Assembly (NCBI GenBank): GCA_902984215.1
Contig: CADWAF010000386.1
Span: 1 to 14,459 of the forward strand
DNA length: 14,459 bases
Direction of reading: 5' to 3'
Origin: Willaertia magna
Lineage: Eukaryota > Heterolobosea > Eutetramitea > Acrasida > Naegleriidae
Shown: positions 7,302 to 14,459 of the stretch, piece by piece
Layout: each line of letters opens with the position of its first letter
Position numbering within the stretch: the stretch's first letter is position 1
The notes under the pieces: generated by a model
What the model was told of the DNA's origin: nothing
The model's database searches: none
What the model saw: only the letters and a program-made list of their open reading frames with translations
Position numbers and translations under genes: made by a program

Positions 7302-7432
7302 ACCCTTATTTTTTTTTTAAAAAAAAACTATGGAACTGCTGTATTGGAGGAAGTAGAAAAAGAAGAGATTAATTATTATTTGTTGTTGTCCATCTGATTG
7401 TTGTTGAAGGAGGAAGTTATTAATAAGTATTT
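7302..7432. other. Less AT-rich island, possible gene fragment
   Basis: After a T/A run (7305-7327) comes about 100 bp of clearly higher complexity (TGGAACTGCTGTATTGGAGG, GTTGTTGAAGGAGGAAG). On the minus strand it reads as a Ser/Asn/Gln-rich frame (TSSFNNNQMDNNK, then stops, then SSFSTSSNTAVP). It could be a remnant of a low-complexity coding exon. I cannot assign it. Confidence 0.25.
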
Positions 7433-7808
7433 ACAATTTTTACAATCATATTTCGTGACATAAACATGCAATTTAAAAAAATAGTCAACCAATTTAAAAA
7501 AGCAACCAAATAAATTCAAAAATAGGCTACCCAATTTAAAAATAAAAATATCAATTTAAAATTTTGGTCAAATAATTTAAAAAAATAATCATCTAATTTA
7601 ATATTTATTGCATACATCATCTCTAAGATTTATTAATAAATTTATTTTAAATTGGTTGACCTATTTTTTAAATTGATTTGAAAATTAATGTGATTGTTTT
7701 TTTAAATAGATTGTTTATTATTTTAAATTGGTTGTCCTAAATATTAAATTGACTGACTAATTTTTTAAATAACATGCTCCAAAAACGAAATAGGATTATA
7801 AAAGTTGT
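7433..7808. mobile_element. 376-bp foldback element with arrayed inverted arms
   Basis: Imperfect terminal inverted repeats face each other. The left end is ACAATTTTTACAATCATATT followed by TCG. The right end, reverse-complemented, is ACAACTTTTATAATCCTATT followed by TCG. Both continue into a copy of ACATGC or GCATG. The left arm (about 7469-7600) repeats a degenerate 20-22-bp unit CAATTTAAAAAAATAGTCAAC about six times. The right arm (about 7645-7770) carries the reverse complement (TTTTAAATTGGTTGACCTAT) about six times. A short loop with TGCATACATCATCTCTAAG joins them. There is no coding capacity. The structure is that of a foldback-type non-autonomous DNA transposon or MITE. No clear target-site duplication was found. 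Confidence 0.7.
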
Positions 7809-8155
7809 ATTGGTTACTTTAATTTTTTTTAGGAAAAAAATATAGTTAATTATCTATATTTGATAAGTTATAATAAAAATATCTTATTTTAAGACTTTTA
7901 TATATGTTGTTTTATTTTTTTAAAATAAATTATTTAAAAAATTATTAATTTTATATTTACTTTTATTGTATTTTACTTAAGAATTAATCTCAATAAATAT
8001 TAGAATACTAAAGATAAATAATGATTAATATATTTTTTAAAAATTTTTTTACTTCTAATAGAAAAATATTTTCTTTTTTTTTAACTAAGAATATTATTAT
8101 TTTTTGGTTAACATTGATGATATATTTATAATTTTTTATATTATTAAAATAAAAA
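7809..8155. other. AT-rich intergenic stretch, nothing recognised
   Basis: About 350 bp with no open frame of note on either strand and no repeat unit I could define. It separates the foldback element from the first element-end motif. Confidence 0.5.
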
Positions 8156-8240
8156 TTTGATATTAATATTAAATTAAAATATTTCCATTGTAGTTGATAT
8201 AAATATTAAATGAAATTAAAAATTTAATATTAATATCAAA
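8156..8240. repeat. Perfect 20-bp inverted repeat around a 45-bp spacer
   Basis: TTTGATATTAATATTAAATT (8156-8175) and its exact reverse complement AATTTAATATTAATATCAAA (8221-8240) flank a 45-bp spacer. The same motif recurs at 9662, 9709, 9734 (inverted, one change) and 14262. The two arms therefore look like abutting outer ends of two copies of an element family, or one very small hairpin element. Confidence 0.75.
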
Positions 8241-9660
8241 TAACTTACCCTGTAAATTCTTTTAAAAAAATTAACGTCTACTTTAAGAAAAATTAATTTT
8301 TTATATTATAAATATTCATAAATGTTATACAAAATTCAACAACTCTAATATCAAAAGCAAACATATAATCTAATAAAAAAATTAATCTATAAAAATCAAT
8401 ATTCAAATACTGATCTAAAATAATTCAGTTAGGTTTTATAGGATTATTAAAAATTCTTTTTATAGTAGCTTCAAAATTATTAACTTAAGAAAAACTTAAT
8501 AAACCAAATTTAATACAACATAAATCTTTTAAAACTTTTACCTTACTATTAATTTCTCTCTTAAATAATTCTTTAGAAAAAAAAGAATTATTAAAAATAA
8601 ATAGAACATTAAATTTAAAAAAATTATAAAATAAAGCTGACACATGAAAATTGGATTAAGTAGGTTTATTAAAATTTAATTTTCTATAAACATAATCCAC
8701 ATCATAGTTGTCAACATGATATATCTTGAAATATAATGTAGAATAAAGATCTTGTTTGAGTTTTTTATATAATTTGTAAGCTTTTAATTTATAATAAAAA
8801 ATAGACAAAAGAATACTTAAAAAATTAATATTAGATTAAAAAAATAAATTTAATTACAAATCATAAATCTAAATCACTTAAATACTTTAAATATGCTATT
8901 GAATAATTTTGATGATAAAAAAGAAGAAATAGAAGAGTTGAAAATTATTGTGTTAGTTTAAAGATCTAAAAATGTCAATAATTATACAATAAAACTACTT
9001 TATAATTTTTTAAATTTTATAACACCCACTTTCTAATTATAAGCCTAAAAAAAATGTAATTTATGGTTTCTAATATTTATAAATAATAATACTTACACCT
9101 TAATGTTATAACCTAAAATATGGAATAAAATATAATTAAATAAATTATTCTTTTCAACAACTACACAATCAATTAAAAATAACTAATTTACTTACATTTC
9201 AAATACAAAAAAAGAAAATGATCAACAAATAGTTTAAAAATTTCTTTTTCAGTACATAAAACTTAATGTAAACTTAAATTTGTTGTTTTTTTAATTTTTT
9301 TTCAATCAGTTTTAATATTGATAACTTCAATGAGATTGATTTAGATAAAAAATATATTAATGTAATTAATTTTTTTATAGTAAGTAGTATAAGCAAAAGT
9401 TTAGTAAAAAAGATATTTATTAAGTATTTTTTAAGTTTTAAGCAAAAAAAAACTTTTAAACTATTATGTCTGAAAGTATTTAATTTATATAATATTTTAA
9501 AAGCTATTAATTTTTATAATAGTAAAATTAAAAATAAAAAAAATTAACAATACTTACCTTAGCTATTATATAATATTAACATTAATTTTGATTTTTCTTT
9601 AAGATCTACTATAGTTTTTTTTTATAAAGACAAGGATGTTTTTTTTATTTTAGAAGTAAA
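8241..9660 (-). pseudogene. Decayed intron-containing gene, probably of a mobile element
   Basis: No family is recognised. The minus strand shows long coding-like frames interrupted by stops and joined by three introns. These are 9557-9504 (AAG|GTAAGT...AATAG, 54 nt), 9195-9161 (GTAAGT...TGTGTAG, 35 nt) and 9096-9045 (GTAAGT...TTTTTTTTAG, 52 nt). Exon frames include KKTIVDLKEKSKLMLILYNS, then AFKILYKLNTFRHNS across the first intron, then FKLFVDHFLFLYLK joined to FVEKNNLFNYILFHILGYNIK across the second. A downstream exon has YSTLYFKIYHVDNYDVDYVY. Internal stops are mostly TAA, with a TGA before IILDQY, and at least one frameshift is needed. The locus is bounded by element-end motifs (8221-8240 and 9662-9677), so it is probably the gene of a roughly 1.46-kb transposon. 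Splice sites are better preserved than the frame. Confidence 0.4.
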
Positions 9661-9661
9661 T

Positions 9662-9751
9662 TTTGATATTAATATTATTTTTTATTTAATATTTATATTG
9701 AACAAAAATTTGATATTAATATTAAAATTATTTTTTAATATTAATATTAAA
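9662..9751. repeat. Cluster of element-end motifs
   Basis: TTTGATATTAATATTA lies at 9662-9677 and TTTGATATTAATATTAAAA at 9709-9727. An inverted copy with one difference (TTTAATATTAATATTAAA) lies at 9734-9751. The first pairs with the inverted copy at 8221-8240 as terminal repeats of the enclosed decayed gene. ATTTAATATTTATATTGAAC (9683-9702) also resembles the reverse complement of the spacer at 8193-8211, so homology extends beyond the motif itself. Confidence 0.6.
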
Positions 9752-9873
9752 CTTTTGTTTGACATAATTTTTTATAATAATTCAATAATAATAATATTTT
9801 AGCATTTTTATGCATATAGATTAAAATATATGATAAAAACTTCCATTAAAGTGTTTTTCATAAGATAGAATGT

Positions 9874-10332
9874 ATGATTATTGTTTATTTTGGTTTTGAT
9901 AATAAAGAAAAAAAACATTTACTTTTTTATATTCTTAGTCCACAATCATTTATTTTTTTTCTTAAATCTATTTTTATTAAGAAGCATAATGTTAATATTA
10001 AAGTAAATAAATATCAAAAGTCTATAGATTTAATTGTATATTTAGTTTATAATTTTACTTTTTTACAAGGCCTTGTTATTAATTTATGTGTTGGAATTGA
10101 TATTATTATTGTTGTTTATTTGTTGACTGATAGAAATTGTGTTAATTTTGAAATTAATTAAAAACAGTATATTTACTTGTGTGAACATATAGAAAATATT
10201 GTTAATACAATTAAAAATAATAACTCTGAAGTTAAGTATCTTTATTCATAATCTTATAATATACACTGCATTAATAGTGAATAAAATGATGATTAAAATT
10301 TTTTAGAAAAGCTATTAGATAAAAAAGTATAT
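9874..10332 (+). pseudogene. Decayed plus-strand coding remnant, function unknown
   Basis: The frame from ATG at 9874 is open for 95 codons (start MIIVYFGFDNKEKKHLLFYI) to a TAA at 10159. It then continues in the same frame with protein-like composition (YLCEHIENIVNTIKNNNSEV, FLEKLLDKKVY), broken only by TAA codons (10249, 10282, 10294 as well). It ends at a good donor, TAT|GTAAGT at 10333. A matching acceptor TTTTAAACAG ends at 10381, giving a 49-nt intron. No domain is recognised. It lies just inside an inverted element-end motif (9734-9751), so it is probably part of a mobile element. It may be the 5' half of the plus-strand remnant at 13549-14253. Confidence 0.35.
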
Positions 10333-10381
10333 GTAAGTAAATTTTTTTATAATAATTTTTCCTATCAATACTTTTAAACAG

Positions 10382-10917
10382 TAACAAATAAATATCTTAT
10401 AAAAATTTATAATGTTAACTATTTAAAAAAAATTATTATTGTAGAAAGTTCTTACAATTTTTTGTTGATACACAAAAAATAAATTGTATTTATTCATTTT
10501 TTTTAATGAAAAAAAAAATAACATTTTTTATATATTTTTTATACACTTTTTTTGATGCCCAAGTAATAAATTAGAATATTACTTATTTATAACTTTTTTA
10601 GTACCACTATACATAATTTTAAAACTATATATATAAACTTTACATCTATTGTCATACAACTAAAGTGTTATTTAATAATTAATAGAAATTCTTAATAAAA
10701 CTAAAAAAAGATATCACAATGTTAATAAAAAGATTACAAAAAATTATAAAACAATATTATTAAAATAAAATCAATAATTTATTAATAATACATATACATA
10801 TATTTGTGAACGCAAATATATTTATTTGATTAATTATTAAAACTTTTTAACTTAAAAACAGACATAAAATTATTTAATTTATTCCTTTTAATAATTGTCA
10901 TTTGTTTGTTGTTAATT
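10382..10917. other. AT-rich stretch, no gene recognised
   Basis: It holds a short continuation after the putative acceptor at 10381 (TAA-riddled) and otherwise no convincing frame. Higher-complexity words such as TTGATGCCCAAG (10551-10562) and CCACTATACAT (10604-10614) are isolated. Confidence 0.4.
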
Positions 10918-13160
10918 TTATTTTTTTTTATACTTAAACTTAATTTCTAAATCATCACAATATGATATACATTATATATTATCAATATTATCAAAATAAA
11001 TCAAATACATATCTTCTATTTCCACATTAATTACTATATCTTTCATTTTCTTAATTAAGAAATTATTAATTATTATGTATTTCTCATTGTTGTAATTATA
11101 AAGATATTTATATTTATAATAATATAATAAATCGTAAAATTAATAATAAAAATTTGTACTATTGTTATAAAAGAAAGTTTTTGAAAAAAATAAATAAATA
11201 ATTTAATTAAAAAATAATTATAAAAAAATAAAACATTTTATAAAAAATTTGCTTAAAACTAATTATGAAATTATTTTAAAAAAATATTAAAAATTATTTA
11301 ATTATGATATTTATAATATAAAATTTTTTATTTTAATCATTAAATAATATTTAAATAATAAAATTTATATTGTAAAAATTTAATTTTTAAATTAATGTAA
11401 AAATATTAAATTAATTAAATTGATAACTAAATTTATTGAATAAATTATAAAAATTTTAATATTTTTTATTTAACTCAAATTTAATAATTTTTTATAATAT
11501 CAAAAAAAAATATGAATATATTTATATTAAAATTATAATTATAATAATTAATATATTTATATAGTAATATAATAATATTTTATTATATATTTTAAACAAT
11601 ATTTTAATTTAATATCATTATACTGCTGCAGTTCTATAATTTTTTTAAAAAAAAATAAACAAAGATTTTTTATAAAATTATCTATTTCTACTTTTTTACA
11701 TAAAGAATCAATTAAATTAATAAATTTCATTATATTTTAATACAATTCTCTATCCATTAAAGTACTTTTTAACATTTAAAAGTAATAGTACATAATAATA
11801 TATGTTTTTATTTCTTTTAATCTATCTTTGCAATCAGTTATAGACCTTAATTGCTTTTTAATAAACAAAGGCTATTTTTGTTTTTTTAATAAATTATCAA
11901 ATTCCACTATTACGTTTGTTGTAAATAAATTTAATATTTTATAAAAAATTCTTTCATATAAGTAGTGTATATTGTTAAAACTATTTATGTTTATTAAATA
12001 TAAATCTTATTAATAACTTTGTTTCTAATTATAAAAAAAAATACATATTTAACACCTTTTACATTTATTTTATCTCTATTGTTATCTATAAAATTATAAA
12101 TTATGTTATATTTGTATATAAATAGAACAATGAAATAATAAATTTAAAATTTTTTTTCTTTCATTTTTTATATATATTCCATTACTCTTTAAATTAATTA
12201 ACTCTTTATAAAAAATTTCATAAAAAATATCTAATTCAATTTTACAAGATATACTTGGAAATATTGTAAACAAAAAGTTATTTTTAATTTTTTTTCTTTC
12301 AAAAAATTCAAATTCATTCATTTGTATAAATATTAGATAAATGTTTATTGTAAATTTTTTAAAAAAACTTATACCATCAACATTTAATATAAAAAAAGTA
12401 AGTATTTTCATTATTTTTTATAAAATATTATTCTTGTAATTAAAACTATCATATATATTATTTATATATTTATCTTGTTTTTCGTTGTTGTAATAATTTT
12501 TAAAATAATTTAATTTCTTTTTATAATCTTTATAAAAATTAATTTTCATTTCATAATAGTTGATTAGCAAAAAGTATAAAAAAAATAATTATTAATCTTA
12601 TTATTACAATAATATATGCCATTTTCATTATTAAAAAAATAATCATGACATTTTTTGTAATAATAAACTCACATATTTTTTTGAATACCATAATTAGTAA
12701 AATAATTTTTTATTGTTAATAAACTTCTAATATCTATTATATCGCTTCTTAAGTAATAATTGTTTATTGTGTTGTCTAATATTTTTTGTAATAATTTAAA
12801 TAATAGTTTTATATTTTTAATTGAACATATTGTTTTTAAAATAAATATTGAAATTTCAGTTATTATTTTTTTATTTTTTTGTTTATTAATGTATTATTAA
12901 AATTAAATAAAGAATAAAAGTAGTTATAATATATTAAAGAATTATTATTTATTTTACTTTTTGTATTACTTTCATTATCAATAAATTAGTTTCTATACTT
13001 GTTGTATATTCTATTAAAATAATTTCTTTCTTTTTCTCATATATCTATTTCTTCATTTAATTCATCTTCTTCTTCTTTATCAGAATTTTTTTCTAATTCT
13101 TTTCTCTTATTATTGAATTCTTCTATTTTATAATAATTTAAACCTTTTAAATGACCAAAA
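10918..13160 (-). pseudogene. Degenerate Tnp2/Transposase_21-like (CACTA-type) DNA transposase
   Basis: Minus-strand segments follow the order of this family. An acidic N-terminus starts near 13156 (KRKELEKNSDKEEEDELNEE). A helical block runs from about 12863 (FILKTICSIKNIKLLFKLL, SLLTIKNYFTNYGI). A Cys-rich part follows (KKCHDYFF, IYYC; about 12660-12600). Then comes KYINNIYD (12471-12448) and the hallmark LNVDGISFF with NIYLIFIQMNE (12387-12320; family form N-x-DG-x-x-x-FK...siWPI..inE). Next are NKCKRC (about 12060), PLFIKKQLRSI (11871-11839), MLKSTLMDREL and MKFINLIDSLCKKVEIDNFI (about 11765-11690), and a C-terminal part (11100-10921, YFDNIDNI, ISYCDDLEIKF). It needs several frameshifts and has TAA, TAG and TGA stops, so it is dead. 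Only 12411-12106 is an uninterrupted ATG frame (101 codons). Confidence 0.7.
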
Positions 13161-13548
13161 AAAATTATTTTAGTCACTATTTTCAGCTAAAGTAGATGTT
13201 AATTAATAAAAGTTATTAAATGTTTTTCTTTTTTTTCTTAATTTATTGTATTCTTCATTTTTTTCGGTTTAAATTTTAAAAAAAAATTGTTTTTATAAAT
13301 ATTTAAATACTAAATATGGAATATTTAAATATTTAAACTTGTTTAATTAAACTTAATTTTAATTGTTAAAAAAAATAGCATTAAAAAAATAGTTTTTGTA
13401 TTTTCTTATTTTTGTAAGTTTTGATTATAAAATATAGAAAAAAATACTATATATTAACTGTAAACTTAAAGTTCTATTTAGATCATAATCAATAAGTTAT
13501 AAATTATTTGAAAATATATAAAGCATTTAATTTTAATAGATATAAAAT
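13161..13548. other. AT-rich stretch upstream of the transposase remnant
   Basis: No supported gene. It contains the palindrome-like ATATTTAAATATTTAAA at about 13320-13336 and an isolated CACTATTTTCAGC at about 13174. It probably includes the 5' flank or end of the Tnp2-like element, but I could not define the end. Confidence 0.35.
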
Positions 13549-14253
13549 AATTACATTAGAAAAAAAAAAATAATCAAAAAACTTTACACAAAATTGTTAT
13601 ATTATAAATTGTTTATTAAAGAAGAAGAAAAAAATAAATATATAATATTAAATAAACACAAAATAAATCATGGCTTATCAATGTTTAAACTTGAAGATTT
13701 TTTTACTTTCATGAAAAAATCTTTAAAATAAATTTAAAATTATGTTGAAAAAAATGATTATTTAATTTATAATAATAGTTCTATTCTTTTGATAGAACTG
13801 TTTTGGAGAATAATATAAAATATTAATATCAATAATTTAGATTCTTTTAGTAAATAAAAAAGAAAATGTTTTTTCAGAGTGGATTAATAAGTTTGTTGTG
13901 TTTAATAATTTATAATATTTACTTTATATGAAACAAATTTTTATTTTAAAAAAAAATACACTACAAAAAAAACTCATTTACAAATTATTAATCGTAGTGT
14001 TCAATATGTTATAATTGAATTAAATTAAATATATTTTGAAATAATAAATAAAAATTTTTACATTATTAATACAAGATATACTTCACTTAGAAATTAATTT
14101 TTTACCTTATTTGACATTTTAGATAATGATTATGTTAATTGTGAATATTATGAAAAAAAAAATCTTTCATTTATATCTGATAATGATTTACAATTATAAG
14201 ATAAAGAAGAAGATTTTCTAGTAATGAATATTTATGATAATTTTTTAAACTAA
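13549..14253 (+). pseudogene. Long plus-strand frame broken only by TAA codons
   Basis: One frame runs about 234 codons with 11 internal stops, every one TAA. The composition between them is clearly protein-like: KEEEKNKYIILNKHKINHGL, MFKLEDFFTFMKKSLK, ILLIELFWRII, KKTHLQIINRSVQYVIIELN, ILDNDYVNCEYYEKKNLSFI and an acidic end KEEDFLVMNIYDNFLN. No family is recognised. The frame ends 8 bp before a perfect copy of the element-end motif (14262-14281). It therefore looks like the 3' part of the gene of the same element family, possibly continuing the remnant at 9874-10332 with the Tnp2-like element inserted between them. Confidence 0.4.
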
Positions 14254-14261
14254 TCATAAAA

Positions 14262-14281
14262 TTTGATATTAATATTAAATT
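14262..14281 (+). repeat. Element-end motif copy (20 bp, perfect)
   Basis: TTTGATATTAATATTAAATT is identical to 8156-8175 and to the reverse complement of 8221-8240. It lies directly after the plus-strand remnant, as expected of the right end of that element. Confidence 0.7.
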
Positions 14282-14459
14282 TTTTTCTTTTTTATAGTCC
14301 AATATTTTAATGTTTTTTAAAATATGTAGTTGCAAACTTTTACAAAAAAATTTTGTGTATTCTTTTTTCTTAGGATTCCAAGATTTAATATAAAAAAAAA
14401 TAATATTAATTAATAAAATAAAAAAAAAAGTCTATTTTTTTTACAATTTTTTATTTTTT
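14282..14459. other. AT-rich right margin, nothing recognised
   Basis: There is no frame of note. TTTTTTCTTAG followed by GATTCCAAG (about 14364-14384) could be a splice acceptor of something continuing beyond the window. Confidence 0.3.

Noticed and set aside
7466..7770. CRISPR-like array of the 21-bp repeat
   Set aside because: Units are contiguous and degenerate with no unique spacers, and the array inverts at its centre; the setting is eukaryotic.
10605..13178. CACTA-type termini (CACTA at about 10605 and 13173) for the Tnp2-like element
   Set aside because: Both are in the same orientation; no matching inverted TAGTG end, extended terminal repeat or 3-bp target duplication was found.
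8241..14253. Whole right half read with TAA/TAG as glutamine (ciliate-like code)
   Set aside because: The intact genes in the same window stop at TAA or TAG, and the remnants also carry TGA and frameshifts. Decay explains the pattern without a code change, although the TAA-only frames are kept as a finding.
7809..14459. tRNA or rRNA genes in the AT-rich half
   Set aside because: No paired A-box/B-box (such as GGTTCGANTCC) or conserved rRNA block was seen on either strand by eye.

Overview
The window comes from a nuclear genome of an AT-rich unicellular eukaryote that very probably builds a flagellum. All confident genes use TAA or TAG as stops under the standard code and start at ATG in an A-rich context. 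They sit close together, and the introns that can be placed are tiny (about 40-45 nt, GTRAGT...AG). Two genes (CCDC81-like and LRRC61-like) belong to families typical of ciliated or flagellated lineages. One membrane protein has an Asn-rich tail of the kind common in AT-rich protists. Heteroloboseans, anaeramoebae and AT-rich zoosporic fungi are all compatible; the sequence alone does not decide between them.

Left part (1-7143), a compact gene cluster. In order: EMG1/NEP1, the 18S rRNA pseudouridine N1-methyltransferase (+); a CCDC81-like HU-domain coiled-coil protein (-), whose HU domain becomes complete only when a 44-nt intron is removed; an LRRC61-like leucine-rich-repeat protein (+), divergent from the CCDC81-like gene across 136 bp; the GPI-transamidase catalytic subunit PIGK/GPI8 (+); a short chimeric or broken locus (-) joining a glutathione-peroxidase N-terminus to a final ankyrin-repeat exon; and a type I membrane protein with an Asn/Pro/Thr/Tyr-rich tail (+). 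Convergent neighbours are only 28 bp and 85 bp apart. No shared pathway links these genes, apart from a possible flagellar/basal-body role for the CCDC81-like and LRRC61-like pair.

Transition (7144-7432): a four-unit 13-bp tandem repeat and a small, less AT-rich island.

Right part (7433-14459), an extremely AT-rich graveyard of mobile elements. It begins with a 376-bp foldback element whose arms are arrays of a 21-bp degenerate repeat. It then carries several copies of a 16-20-bp motif (TTTGATATTAATATTAAATT) in both orientations, which look like ends of one element family. Between them lie decayed genes. One is unrecognised, on the minus strand, and still carries three plausible introns (about 8.24-9.66 kb). 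A plus-strand coding remnant lies at 9.87-10.33 kb and another at 13.55-14.25 kb. Between those two, on the minus strand, is a 2.2-kb degenerate transposase of the Tnp2/Transposase_21-like (CACTA-type) class. The arrangement suggests the Tnp2-like element inserted into another element. Most internal stops in these frames are TAA, which I read as decay in a highly AT-biased region, although a coding-code explanation can be tested.
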